Origin: Achromobacter xylosoxidans
Lineage (GTDB): Bacteria > Pseudomonadota > Gammaproteobacteria > Burkholderiales > Burkholderiaceae_B
Direction of reading: 5' to 3'
Assembly (NCBI RefSeq): GCF_014490035.1
Contig: NZ_CP061008.1
Span: 5,704,001-5,768,000 of the forward strand
Length of the DNA stretch: 64,000 nucleotides
Shown here: one piece after another, positions 37,857 through 46,773 of the stretch
Layout of the letters: each line of letters opens with the position of its first letter
Position numbering within the stretch: position 1 is the first letter of the stretch
Program-made: the position numbers and the translations under genes
The notes under the pieces: model-generated
What the model saw: only the letters and a program-made list of their open reading frames with translations
What the model was told of the DNA's origin: nothing
Databases searched by the model: none

Positions 37857-38558
37857 ATGAACCGCCAGCTGCTGCTTGACGTTCTCCCCGCGCCAGCGCC
37901 ATCGCTGAACAACTATATCGCCGGCCCCAACGGGGAAGCGCTGGCGGCAGTGCGCGCGCTGCTTCCCGGCCGCGCCCTGTATATCTGGGGCGCCGCGGGC
38001 TGCGGCCGCAGCCATTTGCTGCGCGCGCTGACCGCCCGCCCCGACGCCGTCTATATCGACGCCAACAATGGCGAAAACATGCTGCGCCGCCTGGCCGAAG
38101 CCGATTCCAAGTCGCCCATGCCCAAGTTCGTGGCGGTCGACGACGTACACCGCATGAACGACAGCCGCCAGGCCGCCCTGTTCGCGCTCTACAACCGCTG
38201 GCGCGAATCCGCCGCCACCGGCCGCGCCTTCGCGCTGGCGCTGGCCGGCGACCGCGCCCCGCTGTCGATGCCGCTGCGCGAGGACTTGCGCACGCGCCTG
38301 GGCTGGGACCTGGTTTTCCGCCTGGATCCGCTGTCCGACGCCGACAAGCTGGCCGCCCTGTCGGCCCAGGCGGCCGACCGCGGCATGCACCTGGCGCCTG
38401 AAATCATCAATTGGATGCTCACGCACCATGAGCGCGACATCCGCAAGCTGGCGGCGCTGATCGACGCGCTGGACCGCTATTCCCTGGCCACCGGCCGTCC
38501 CATCACCCTGCCTCTACTGCGGGCCATGCTCGCAGATCCTGATTCACAACGCACATGA
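37857..38558 (+). CDS. hda: DnaA regulatory inactivator Hda
   Basis: 233 aa AAA+ protein related to DnaA domain III without the DNA-binding domain. Hda binds the beta clamp and triggers hydrolysis of DnaA-ATP after replication starts. The N-terminus has a clamp-binding QLLLDV motif at residues 4-9. The P-loop reads YIWGAAGCGRSHLLRAL, in which the usual lysine of GxxGxGKS is Arg, as in many Hda proteins of this group. AVDDVHRMND is Walker B. First gene of a probable hda-HAD phosphatase-pcnB-folK operon; the stop overlaps the next start by 4 nt. Confidence 0.92.
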   Translation: MNRQLLLDVLPAPAPSLNNYIAGPNGEALAAVRALLPGRALYIWGAAGCGRSHLLRALTARPDAVYIDANNGENMLRRLAEADSKSPMPKFVAVDDVHRMNDSRQAALFALYNRWRESAATGRAFALALAGDRAPLSMPLREDLRTRLGWDLVFRLDPLSDADKLAALSAQAADRGMHLAPEIINWMLTHHERDIRKLAALIDALDRYSLATGRPITLPLLRAMLADPDSQRT

Positions 38559-39253
38559 CCTCCCGACGTCTCGCCCTGTTCGACCTGGATCACACCCTGT
38601 TGCCGCTGGATAGCGACTATCAATGGGCCGACTACCTGGCTCGCACGGGCCGCGCCGGGGATCCCGCCGAAGCCCGCCGCCAGAACGACGATCTGATGGA
38701 TCGCTACAACCGCGGCGAGCTCACCGCCGAGCAGGCCGCCGAATTCATGCTCGGCCTGCTGGCCGCGCACACGCCTTACGACCTGGCGGCCTGGCACGAA
38801 ACCTTCATGGAAGAAGTGATCCGCCCATCCATGACGCCCGCCGCGCGCGACCTGGTGCAATCGCACCTGGAAGCCGGCGACCTGTGCGCCGTGGTCACGG
38901 CCACCAACAGCTTCGTCACCGCGCCCATCGCCCGCGCCTTCGGCGTGCCCCACCTCGTGGCGACCGACGCGGAATACCTGCGCGGCCGCTACACCGGCCG
39001 CATCCTGGGTACGCCCAGCTTCAAGGAAGGCAAGGTGGTGCGCGTCAACGACTGGCTGGCCGGCATGGGATTGGGGCTTGCGGATTTTTCGGAATCGTTT
39101 TTCTATAGCGATTCGGTCAACGATGTGCCCCTGCTGGAGAAAGTGACCCGCCCGATCGCAGCCAACCCCAGCCCCACCCTGCGCGGCATCGCCCAGGAGC
39201 GCGGCTGGCAGGTGATCGACTTGTTCGACCACATGGAAGATTCGAAGTCCTAA
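38555..39253 (+). CDS. HAD-superfamily phosphatase, subclass IB (SerB-like)
   Basis: 232 aa haloacid-dehalogenase hydrolase. Motif I is FDLDHTLLPLDS with the two catalytic aspartates, motif II is VVTATNSF, motif III lysine lies in SFKEGKVVRV and motif IV is YSDSVNDVPLLE. The helical cap follows motif I, the IB arrangement seen in SerB and in histidinol-phosphate or phospholipid-type phosphatases. Exact substrate unknown. The gene sits between hda (ATGA overlap) and pcnB (abutting), a conserved order in beta-proteobacteria that suggests co-transcription, not a shared function. Confidence 0.88.
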   Translation: MTSRRLALFDLDHTLLPLDSDYQWADYLARTGRAGDPAEARRQNDDLMDRYNRGELTAEQAAEFMLGLLAAHTPYDLAAWHETFMEEVIRPSMTPAARDLVQSHLEAGDLCAVVTATNSFVTAPIARAFGVPHLVATDAEYLRGRYTGRILGTPSFKEGKVVRVNDWLAGMGLGLADFSESFFYSDSVNDVPLLEKVTRPIAANPSPTLRGIAQERGWQVIDLFDHMEDSKS

Positions 39254-40618
39254 ATGATCACTGAAACCATAAAAAAATTCGTCGGCCGACTATTCGCGCC
39301 GGCAGCCCGGGGGCCGTTGCGCATCGCGCGCGACAAGCACGGCATCGACCGCCGCAACGTATCGCGCCACGCGATCAAGGTCTGCGAGGTGCTGCGCCAG
39401 CACGGCTATGACGCCTACATCGTCGGCGGCGCCGTGCGCGACCTGATCGTGGGCCTGGAGCCCAAGGACTTCGACGTGGCCACCAACGCCACGCCCGAAC
39501 AGATCCGTCCGCTGTTCCGCCGCGCCCGCATCATCGGCCGCCGCTTCCAGCTGGTGCACGTAGTCTTCGGCCAGGAAATCATCGAAACCTCCACCTTCCG
39601 CGCACCCGCCTCGGAAGATCAGGAGACCGACGAGCACGGCCGCATCCTGCGCGACAACGTGTTCGGCTCGCACGAAGAAGACGCGGCGCGCCGCGACTTC
39701 ACCATGAACGCGCTCTACTACGACCCGCACAACGAGGAAGTCATCGACTTCCACAACGGCGTGGCCGACCTGAAAAAGCGCCAGGTCCGCATCATCGGCG
39801 ACCCGGTCAAACGCTACCGCGAAGACCCGGTGCGCATGCTGCGCGCCGTGCGCTTCGCCGCCAAGCTGAACGGCACCATCGACCCGGCCACGCGCCAGCC
39901 CATCAGCACCATGGCCGAGCTCATCGAAAACGTGCCGGCCTCGCGCCTGTTCGACGAAATGCTCAAGCTGCTGACCTGCGGCCATGCCATGGACTGCCTG
40001 CGCCAACTGCGCGCCGACGGCCTGCACAAAGGGCTCTTGCCTTTGCTGGACGTGGTGCTGGAACAGCCCGGCGGCGAGCATTTCGTGGAGCTTGCGCTGG
40101 AACGCACCGACGCGCGCGTGCGCTCGGGCAAGACCATCAGCCCCAGCTTCCTGTTCGCCGCGCTGCTGTGGCAGCAAGTGGAAGCGCGCTGGAAGCAATT
40201 GCGCGCCCAAGGCGAGCACACCATTCCCGCGCTGTCGCAAGCCGCCGATTCGGTGCTGGACGAACAGACCGAAAAGCTCGCCATCCAGCGCCGTTTCTCG
40301 TCGGACATGCGCGAGATCTGGTTCATGCAGCCGCGCTTCGAGCGCCGCATGGGCAAGACCATCTACCGCATGATCGAACAGCCGCGCTTCCGTGCCGCCT
40401 GCGACTTCCTGCAGCTGCGCGCCGCGGCCGGCGAGTTCGACAGCGTGCTGGCGCAATGGTGGATGGACCTGGCCAACGCCGACGACGTCATCCGCAGCGA
40501 GATGATCGAAGAGGTGTCTCGCCAGCCGCGCGATGCCGGGGACGCCCCCTCCGCCCCGCGCAAGCGCCGCCGTCCGCGCCGTTCGCCGTCGCGTGGCACG
40601 CCGCCCGCAGCGGGTTGA
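39254..40618 (+). CDS. pcnB: Poly(A) polymerase I (PcnB)
   Basis: 454 aa nucleotidyltransferase that adds 3' A-tails to RNA and so promotes decay. The catalytic palm has YIVGGAVRDLIVGLEPKDFDVATN with the metal-binding aspartates, followed by RRARIIGRRFQLVHV, RRDFTMNALYYDP and YREDPVRMLRAVRFAAKL. The Arg-rich basic C-terminal tail (KRRRPRRSPSR) is typical of PcnB and separates it from CCA-adding enzymes. The ATG touches the preceding stop with no intergenic base and no ribosome site, so translation should be coupled. Confidence 0.93.
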   Translation: MITETIKKFVGRLFAPAARGPLRIARDKHGIDRRNVSRHAIKVCEVLRQHGYDAYIVGGAVRDLIVGLEPKDFDVATNATPEQIRPLFRRARIIGRRFQLVHVVFGQEIIETSTFRAPASEDQETDEHGRILRDNVFGSHEEDAARRDFTMNALYYDPHNEEVIDFHNGVADLKKRQVRIIGDPVKRYREDPVRMLRAVRFAAKLNGTIDPATRQPISTMAELIENVPASRLFDEMLKLLTCGHAMDCLRQLRADGLHKGLLPLLDVVLEQPGGEHFVELALERTDARVRSGKTISPSFLFAALLWQQVEARWKQLRAQGEHTIPALSQAADSVLDEQTEKLAIQRRFSSDMREIWFMQPRFERRMGKTIYRMIEQPRFRAACDFLQLRAAAGEFDSVLAQWWMDLANADDVIRSEMIEEVSRQPRDAGDAPSAPRKRRRPRRSPSRGTPPAAG

Positions 40619-40621
40619 GTC

Positions 40622-41107
40622 ATGACCGCTCCTGTGCGCGCCTACGTCGCGCTGGGCGCCAATCTGGGCGACGGCGCAGCCACGCTGCGCAGTGTCCTGG
40701 CTGAATTGCAGGAAACCGGCGGCATCGCGGCGGTGACGGCATCGCCGTTCTACCGCAGCGCGCCGGTCGAAGCCTCCGGCCCCGACTTCGTCAACGCCGT
40801 GGCGGCGCTGGACACGCATCTGGCCCCGCTAGAGCTGCTGGACGCGCTGCAGGCGCTGGAAAACCGGCATGGCCGCGAGCGCCCCTACAAGAATGCGCCG
40901 CGCACGCTGGACCTGGACCTGCTGCTGCATGGCGACACCGTGCTGGACCATGAGCGGCTGACGCTGCCCCACCCCCGCATGCACCTGCGCGCCTTCGTGC
41001 TGCTGCCTTTGCGCGACCTGGCCCCCGGCCTGACGCTGCAAGGCAAGCCCATCGACGACTGGATCGCCGCGATCCACGACCAGCCGATAGCGCGCATCGC
41101 CAGCTAG
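40622..41107 (+). CDS. folK: 6-hydroxymethyl-7,8-dihydropterin pyrophosphokinase (FolK)
   Basis: 161 aa HPPK, which transfers pyrophosphate from ATP to hydroxymethyl-dihydropterin in folate synthesis. The N-terminal VALGANLGDGAATLRSVLAE, FYRSAPVEASGPDFVNAV and NRHGRERPYKNAPRTLDLDLL contain the ATP/Mg-binding residues. It starts 3 nt after pcnB. panB/panC, which often follow pcnB-folK in proteobacteria, are absent; a leftward kinase gene converges instead. Confidence 0.94.
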   Translation: MTAPVRAYVALGANLGDGAATLRSVLAELQETGGIAAVTASPFYRSAPVEASGPDFVNAVAALDTHLAPLELLDALQALENRHGRERPYKNAPRTLDLDLLLHGDTVLDHERLTLPHPRMHLRAFVLLPLRDLAPGLTLQGKPIDDWIAAIHDQPIARIAS

Positions 41108-41111
41108 GCGT

Positions 41112-42008
41112 TCAATCCTTCGGCGCGTAGGCCATCAACGCGCGCTCCACGTCCTCGACCTGCGGCAGGCCCGCTTCATTGCCCAGATGCTGGATCTTGT
41201 GGGCCGAAGCCGCGCGCGCGAAGGTGAAGTGCTCTACCCAGGGCAGCTCCGGCCGGTTCAGATAGGACCAGACGTAGGCGCCGTGGAACACGTCCCCGGC
41301 CCCCGAAGTGTCGACGATGCTGGCGGCCGGCACGTCCAGCGCGGGCAGGACATCCACCGTTCCGGTCTCGTCATACCAGAGCATGCCGCGTTCGCCCATG
41401 GTGACCGCGCCGATACGGCAGCCGCGCGCCTTCAGCAGTTCCAGCAGGCGTGACGGCGCAAGCCCCAATTGCTCGCACATGCGCTCCGCGCAGACCGCCA
41501 CGTCGATGTGGCGCAGCAGCTCGTCGGTGTTCTCGCGCACGCCGCCGCCATCCAGCGAGGTCAGCACGCCCGCCTGCCGGCAGGCCTGCGCGTAATGCAA
41601 GGCGGCGTCGGGCTGATGGCCGTCCAGGTGCAGGACGCGGTAGCCGCCGATATCCAGCCGCGGAAAGTCGTTCAGGTAGTCCACGTCGCGCGCGCGCACG
41701 ATGGCGCGCTTGCCGTGATTGGGCATGATGAAGGACAGGGACGAGCGGCCCACCTTGCGCGCATGCAGCGACACCCCGTGCGCCGCCGCCATGTCCGTGT
41801 ACATGTGGCCCAGCCAGTCCGATGCCAACGAACAGATCAGATCTGGCGGCGTCCCCAGCCGCGCGCAGGCGAACGCGGCCGTCACCGCATTGCCGCCGAA
41901 GGACACGGCGTAATCGCGCGCCACGCTTTTTTCATCGCCCGTGGGCCATTCGTCCGCCAGCACGGTGACGTCGATATAAGTGTGTCCGATGAAGAGCGCT
42001 TCGCTCAT
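41112..42008 (-). CDS. PfkB-family sugar/nucleoside kinase
   Basis: 298 aa ribokinase-like kinase. The N-terminal substrate part is FIGHTYIDVTVLADEWPTGDE with SFGGNAVTAAFACARLG, and the C-terminal catalytic/anion-hole motif is DTSGAGDVFHGAYVWSY. Substrate unknown; PfkB members phosphorylate ribose, adenosine, fructose derivatives and other sugars. The ATG was chosen by homology of the first strand; a long upstream frame overlaps the CitE gene. It follows the CitE-like gene by 32 nt on the same strand, so it may be the last gene of that operon, although a sugar kinase has no obvious role there. Confidence 0.88.
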   Translation of the reverse strand: MSEALFIGHTYIDVTVLADEWPTGDEKSVARDYAVSFGGNAVTAAFACARLGTPPDLICSLASDWLGHMYTDMAAAHGVSLHARKVGRSSLSFIMPNHGKRAIVRARDVDYLNDFPRLDIGGYRVLHLDGHQPDAALHYAQACRQAGVLTSLDGGGVRENTDELLRHIDVAVCAERMCEQLGLAPSRLLELLKARGCRIGAVTMGERGMLWYDETGTVDVLPALDVPAASIVDTSGAGDVFHGAYVWSYLNRPELPWVEHFTFARAASAHKIQHLGNEAGLPQVEDVERALMAYAPKD

Positions 42009-42040
42009 AGACCTGCCGGAAAGGAGTGATCGGATCCGGC

Positions 42041-42874
42041 CTAGAAGCCGGAGGTTTCGCCCGCCTGCGCCAGCACCAGCCGCGCGCGCGCGATGACCGG
42101 GGCGTCGACCATCTTGCCGTCCAGCATGAAGGTGCCGGCCGCGGTATCGCGGTGCGTGGCGATGACGCGGCGCGCCCAGGCCAGCTCCTGCGCCGCGGGC
42201 ACGAAGGCGGCGTGGATCACCGGCACTTGGCTGGGGTGGATGCACAGCATCCCGCCAAAGCCCATCTGCTGGGCGCGGGCGGCGGCATGCGCCAGCCCGG
42301 CCTGGTCCTGGATGCCCGGAAACACGCCGTCCAGCGCGGGCGCCAGCCCGGCCGCGCGGCTGTGCAGCAGCACCTGCACGCGCGCCTGGTCCAGCACGGT
42401 TTGCGCCCCCGGCGTATCGGGCGTCAACCCCATGTCCAGGCCGTAGTCCAGACTGCCGAATGCCAGGCGCTCCACGCCGGGCGTGGCGGCGACTTCCGCG
42501 GCGTTGAGGATGCCCTGGGCGGTCTCCAGGATGGGAATCACCCGCAGGCCCGCCTGGACCACGTGGCGCACCTGCGCCAGGCTCTCGGCCTTGGGCAGCA
42601 GCACGCCGGCGACCCCGGGCTTGCCGCGGCAGGCCTTGAGGTCGTCGTCGTGCCAGGAGGTGGAGGCATCGTTGATCCGCACCCACAGCCGCGCACGCGG
42701 ATTCGTCCCCAGGAAATCGCACAGCGCTTCCCGCGCGGCCGCCTTGGCCAGATGCTCCACCGCGTCTTCCAGATCGACAATGACGGCATCGGCCCCCGCG
42801 GCCAGCGCCTTGGGGATGCGCTCGGGGCGCGACGCCGGCACGAACAGCGCGCTACGGACAACGGGATGCGTCAC
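42041..42874 (-). CDS. HpcH/HpaI/CitE-family CoA-ester lyase
   Basis: 277 aa TIM-barrel lyase like the citrate lyase beta subunit or citramalyl-/malyl-CoA lyase. The barrel motifs are SALFVPASRPERIPKALA, VIVDLEDAVEHLAKAAARE, GVLLPKAES, PILETAQGILNAAE and FGSLDYGLDMGL. It starts with GTG at 42874, overlapping the CaiB stop as GTGA. Grouped with a CoA-transferase and a MaoC-type hydratase, the likely reaction is cleavage of a 3-hydroxyacyl-CoA such as (S)-citramalyl-CoA to acetyl-CoA plus pyruvate. That assignment is inferred from context. Confidence 0.88.
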   Translation of the reverse strand: MTHPVVRSALFVPASRPERIPKALAAGADAVIVDLEDAVEHLAKAAAREALCDFLGTNPRARLWVRINDASTSWHDDDLKACRGKPGVAGVLLPKAESLAQVRHVVQAGLRVIPILETAQGILNAAEVAATPGVERLAFGSLDYGLDMGLTPDTPGAQTVLDQARVQVLLHSRAAGLAPALDGVFPGIQDQAGLAHAAARAQQMGFGGMLCIHPSQVPVIHAAFVPAAQELAWARRVIATHRDTAAGTFMLDGKMVDAPVIARARLVLAQAGETSGF

Positions 42875-44064
42875 ACGACCTCCGATGCATGGAACTGCGC
42901 CACCTGATCGGGCGCGTATCCCAATGATGCTAGCACCGCATCGGTGTTTTGGCCCACCGCGGGCACCGCGGCCATGCGCGGCGCGAAGGCGTTGCTGCTG
43001 GCCGGAGGCAGCAGCGCGGGCAGTTCGCCTGCGGGACTGTCCACCTGGCTCCAGCGGCCGCGGGCCTGCAACTGCGGATGAGCCCAGACGCCGGCCATGT
43101 CGTTGACGCGTGCATTGGCGATCTGCGCGTCCTCCAGCCGTTGCGTCACCTGTTCGATGGACAGGTCGGCAAAGGCGGCCACGATCAGCGCGCGCAGGTC
43201 GTCGCGATTGGCGGTGCGCAGCGAATTGGAGATGAAACGCGGGTCTTCCGCGAGCTCCGCCTGCCGCAACACCTGGGCGCAGAACACGCGCCATTCGCGC
43301 TCGTTCTGCAGGCCCAGCATGATGGTGGCGCCGTCGCCCACGGGGAACGGACCGTAGGGATAGATGGAGGCGTGGGCCGCGCCCGCGCGCACGGGCGGCG
43401 CGGCGCCGTCGAAGGCGTAGTACATGGGAAAGCCCATCCACTCCACCATGCTCTCCAGCATGGAAACGTCCAGGCGGCTGCCCAGGCCCGTTTTCTGCCG
43501 CAGCAGCAGTGCGTTGAGGATCGCGGAATAGGCGTACATGCCGGCGGCGATGTCGGCGATGGAGCAGCCGGCCTTGACCGGATCGTCCTTGGTGCCGGTC
43601 ACCGACAGGAAGCCGCTTTCGCTCTGGATCAGCAGGTCGTAGGCCTTCTTGTCCTGGTAGGGTCCGCCTTCGCCGTAGCCCGAGATGTCGCAGACAATGA
43701 GCCGCGGATACTTCTTGTGCAGGGCATCAAACGACAGGCCCAGACGCGCGGCGGCGCCGGGCGCCAGGTTCTGCACCAGCACGTCGGCCGTTTCCAGCAG
43801 GCGCTCCATGACGCCGCCTGCCTCCTCGCGCTTGAGGTCCAGCGTCAGGCTTTCCTTGGACCGGTTGGTCCAGACGAAATGCGAGGACAGGCCGCGCACG
43901 CGTTCGTCGTAGCCACGGGCGAAATCCCCGCCACCGGGGCGTTCGATCTTGATGACGCGCGCGCCCATGTCCGCCAGCTGGCGGGTGCAGAACGGCGCGG
44001 CGATCGCGTGCTCCAGGCTGACGACGGTGATGCCGTCCAGGGGACGGGGGGCCTCTATGCTCAT
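42871..44064 (-). CDS. CaiB/BaiF family III CoA-transferase (itaconate/mesaconate-type context)
   Basis: 397 aa class III CoA-transferase. The family start VSLEHAIAAPFCTRQLADMG, VQNLAPGAAARLGLSFDAL and the catalytic D171 in GCSIADIAAGMYAY are visible. The gene overlaps the hydratase gene upstream (ATGA) and the CitE gene downstream (GTGA), so the three are translated as a unit. A CoA-transferase, hydratase and CitE-like lyase is the gene set of itaconate degradation (Ict, Ich, Ccl in Pseudomonas) and of mesaconate handling. I favour a C5-dicarboxylate substrate, without proof. Confidence 0.9.
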   Translation of the reverse strand: MSIEAPRPLDGITVVSLEHAIAAPFCTRQLADMGARVIKIERPGGGDFARGYDERVRGLSSHFVWTNRSKESLTLDLKREEAGGVMERLLETADVLVQNLAPGAAARLGLSFDALHKKYPRLIVCDISGYGEGGPYQDKKAYDLLIQSESGFLSVTGTKDDPVKAGCSIADIAAGMYAYSAILNALLLRQKTGLGSRLDVSMLESMVEWMGFPMYYAFDGAAPPVRAGAAHASIYPYGPFPVGDGATIMLGLQNEREWRVFCAQVLRQAELAEDPRFISNSLRTANRDDLRALIVAAFADLSIEQVTQRLEDAQIANARVNDMAGVWAHPQLQARGRWSQVDSPAGELPALLPPASSNAFAPRMAAVPAVGQNTDAVLASLGYAPDQVAQFHASEVV

Positions 44065-44891
44065 TCTGTAAACCTCAGTTCAGCTTGGTGGGCCAGCGTG
44101 CCGTCCTGCTCGGCCCAGAGCTGGGCCACGCCCGGCTCGGTCAAGCGGCCGGCCACCTGGAAGGGAGCGGGCGCAATCAGCGGGCGCAGGCCGCGATACG
44201 ACAGATGGGTCAGACGCGCCTGCGGATGAGCGCGGGTGAAGGCGGCGACCATCTCGGTGGCGATGAGCGGGCCGTGCACCACCAATCCGGGATAGCCCTC
44301 GGTGCCAGTGACGTAGGGATGGTCGTAGTGGATGCGGTGGCCGTTGAAGGTCACCGCCGAATAACGGAACAGCAGCACCGGCGACGGCTCGACGGTATCG
44401 CGCCACTGCGCCTGCGGCGCGGGTTCGCTGCCCGTGAGCTTGGGCGGGGTCGGCTGGCGGTAGACGATGTCCTGCTCCTCGTGGATGGCGACTTCGCCTT
44501 CCTGGCGGAACTCGTGGCGCACGGTCACGAACAACAGCGCGCCGGTGCGCCCCGCCTTTTCCTTGACGTCGACCACCGTGGACTCGCGCTCGGCGGGCAC
44601 GCCGACCAACAGCGGCCGGCGGAACTCGACCCGGCCGCCTGCCCACATGCGGTTGCGGTCCTGGGCCGGCGGCAAAAAGCCGCCGCGCGCCGGATGGCCA
44701 TCCGTCCCCAGCCCGTCCATGCCCACCGTGGAAATGAAGAACGCCCATTGCCACAGCGGCGGCAAAGCATCGCCCTGGACCGGCGCCGGGCCGCCCAGGG
44801 TGGCCGCGATGCGCGCGGCGTGGCCGGGATCCATGGCGTCCGCCTTGCGCTCGCCGCTGCCGATCCAGGCGGCCGGGTCTGTAGATGTCAT
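44061..44891 (-). CDS. MaoC/FAS1-like dehydratase, itaconyl- or mesaconyl-CoA hydratase type
   Basis: 276 aa double-hotdog hydratase. The N-terminal half has PPLWQWAFFISTV and DRNRMWAGGRVEFRRPLLVG, and the C-terminal half has FNGHRIHYDHPYVTGTEGYP and LVVHGPLIATEM, which correspond to the FAS1-like/HTD2 group containing mesaconyl-C4-CoA hydratase and itaconyl-CoA hydratase. I chose the ATG at 44891, which has GAGGATATC upstream. First gene of the hydratase-CaiB-CitE(-PfkB) operon and divergent from a LysR regulator across 150 bp. Confidence 0.85.
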   Translation of the reverse strand: MTSTDPAAWIGSGERKADAMDPGHAARIAATLGGPAPVQGDALPPLWQWAFFISTVGMDGLGTDGHPARGGFLPPAQDRNRMWAGGRVEFRRPLLVGVPAERESTVVDVKEKAGRTGALLFVTVRHEFRQEGEVAIHEEQDIVYRQPTPPKLTGSEPAPQAQWRDTVEPSPVLLFRYSAVTFNGHRIHYDHPYVTGTEGYPGLVVHGPLIATEMVAAFTRAHPQARLTHLSYRGLRPLIAPAPFQVAGRLTEPGVAQLWAEQDGTLAHQAELRFTE

Positions 44892-45041
44892 GCCGATATC
44901 CTCTGCTGGGGTTTTTACAGACTGAAGCATGCCCGCAAGCCGTCCCGCTTGTGAATTCGTTTTTGCTCAAGGCGGGGTTTGCGCTGCCTGAATCGCACGC
45001 CCGCCTCCCGGCCCGACGCCTCGCGCCGTAATATATGGCCC

Positions 45042-45935
45042 ATGCACTTCGACCTCGCCGACCTACGCCTGTTCATCCACATCGCCGAATCCCCCAGCCT
45101 GACCCAGGCTGCCAAGCGGGCCCACCTGTCCCTGGCGGCCGTAAGCGTGCGCATCAAGGCGCTGGAGAACCAGCTCAATACCCGTCTCCTGTACCGCGAC
45201 AGCCGCGGCGTCGAAATCACGCCCGCGGGCCAGAAGCTGCTGCAGCATGCGCGGGTCATCATGCGCCAGGTGGACCACCTGAAACATGACTTCCAGGAGC
45301 AGGCTGACGGCGACGCCGGCCACATCCGCATCTTCGCCAACACCACGGCGGTCACGGAATTCATGCCGGACATCCTGGCGCAGTTCCTGTCCGGCCACCC
45401 CGGCGTCACCGTGGACCTGCAGGAACGCCTGACCCGCGACATCGTGCGCGGCGTGCTGGACGGCACCACCGACCTGGGCATCGTGGCCGGCCCGGTGGAT
45501 GCGCCCGAATTGCAGACCGTCCACTTCAGCACCGACAAACTGGTGCTGGTGGTGCCCAACGGCCATCCCTTGCAGGATCAGGAAAAGATCAAGCTGGCCG
45601 AGGCGGTGCGCTATCCCTTCATCACCATGCACGAAGGTTCCACCCTGGTCGCCTTCCTGCGCGACCAGCTGGAACAGGTGGGCCAGCGCCTGCCCCAGCG
45701 CATCCAGCTCTACAGCTTCGACTCCATCTGCCGGATGGTGCAGGCGGGCGTGGGCATCGGCGTCATCCCCGACTCCGCCGCGCGGCGCTACGGCGCCGAC
45801 ATGAAGCTGCGCGTGGTCGAGCTGGACGAGCCCTGGGTGGTGCGCGAACGCAAGCTGCTGGTGCGCGACATCGACGCCCTGCCGGGCTGCGCGCGCGAAC
45901 TCATCGAGCAGATTCAGGCGGCGCGGACGCCCTGA
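45042..45935 (+). CDS. LysR-family regulator, divergent from hydratase-CaiB-CitE operon
   Basis: 297 aa LysR protein. HTH: FDLADLRLFIHIAESPSLTQ, then SLAAVSVRIKALENQLNT. The start follows from the domain; the frame is open 21 codons upstream. It is the likely regulator of the leftward C5-acid-type operon. Its effector domain shares ANTTA, DLGIVAG and other patches with the LysR at 55545, so the two belong to one subfamily. It converges on the crotonase gene, which ends 16 nt beyond its stop. Confidence 0.92.
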   Translation: MHFDLADLRLFIHIAESPSLTQAAKRAHLSLAAVSVRIKALENQLNTRLLYRDSRGVEITPAGQKLLQHARVIMRQVDHLKHDFQEQADGDAGHIRIFANTTAVTEFMPDILAQFLSGHPGVTVDLQERLTRDIVRGVLDGTTDLGIVAGPVDAPELQTVHFSTDKLVLVVPNGHPLQDQEKIKLAEAVRYPFITMHEGSTLVAFLRDQLEQVGQRLPQRIQLYSFDSICRMVQAGVGIGVIPDSAARRYGADMKLRVVELDEPWVVRERKLLVRDIDALPGCARELIEQIQAARTP

Positions 45936-45951
45936 CAGCGAGCCGCCACTC

Positions 45952-46773
45952 TCAGGTACCGGTGAATGCCGGCGGACGCTTCTGCGCGAACGCCCGCATG
46001 CCTTCCAGGTAGTCGTCGGTGTAGCCCAGTTCGCGCTGCAAGCGGCATTCCAGATCGAATTGCTGCGCCAGCGTGTTGCCGCTGGAGGCGTGCAGCGCGG
46101 CCTTGGTGGCCGCATAGGCGCGCGTGGGTCCCGCCGCCAAGGTATCGGCGACTTCGGCCAGCGTATCCGTCAGCGCCTCGTCTGGCACCACGCGCCAGAT
46201 CAGGCCCCAGGTTTCCGCCTGCCTGGCGCTGAGCGCTTCGCCGAACAGCGCGGCGCCCATGGCCCGCGCGGAACCCACCAGCCGCGGCAGGAACCAGGTG
46301 CCGCCGGCATCCGGCAGCAGGCCGATCTTGCTGAAGGCCTGAATGAAGCGCGCCGACTCCACCGCGAACACCACGTCGCAAGCCAGCGCCAGGCTGGCGC
46401 CCGCGCCGGCCGCGACGCCGTTCATCACGCACACCACCGGCACCGGCAGGTTGCGCAGCCGGGTGATCAGCGGCCGGTAGCATTGCTCCAGGATCAGGCT
46501 CAGGTCGCGGCGCGCGCCGTCCTCCGCGGGCTTGCGTTCGCCGAGGTCCTGGCCCGCGCAAAAGCCCCGCCCCGCGCCGGTGATGATCAGTCCGCGCAGG
46601 CTGCGGTCGGCCTCCATGGCATCCAGCGCCCCCGCCAGCTCGGCATGCATGACTTCCGTGAAGCTGTTCAGCCGGTCGGGCCGGTTCAGCGTGATGAGGC
46701 CCACGCCCCGCTCCAACGTAAATCGGATTTGTGTGTAGCCGCCTTCGCCCTGGGTCGTCGACGCCGCGCTCAT
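45952..46773 (-). CDS. Enoyl-CoA hydratase/isomerase, PaaG-like
   Basis: 273 aa crotonase-fold enzyme. The oxyanion-hole strands are GRGFCAGQDLGER and NGVAAGAGASLALACDVVF; the next conserved block is AFSKIGLLPDAGGTWFLPRL. The Asp in LLPDAGG, where classical hydratases have Glu, and the overall pattern resemble PaaG, the ring-oxepin isomerase of phenylacetate degradation, so it may be an isomerase and not a hydratase. It overlaps the end of the dehydrogenase gene upstream (ATGA), completing a leftward run of two dehydrogenases and one crotonase. Confidence 0.88.
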   Translation of the reverse strand: MSAASTTQGEGGYTQIRFTLERGVGLITLNRPDRLNSFTEVMHAELAGALDAMEADRSLRGLIITGAGRGFCAGQDLGERKPAEDGARRDLSLILEQCYRPLITRLRNLPVPVVCVMNGVAAGAGASLALACDVVFAVESARFIQAFSKIGLLPDAGGTWFLPRLVGSARAMGAALFGEALSARQAETWGLIWRVVPDEALTDTLAEVADTLAAGPTRAYAATKAALHASSGNTLAQQFDLECRLQRELGYTDDYLEGMRAFAQKRPPAFTGT

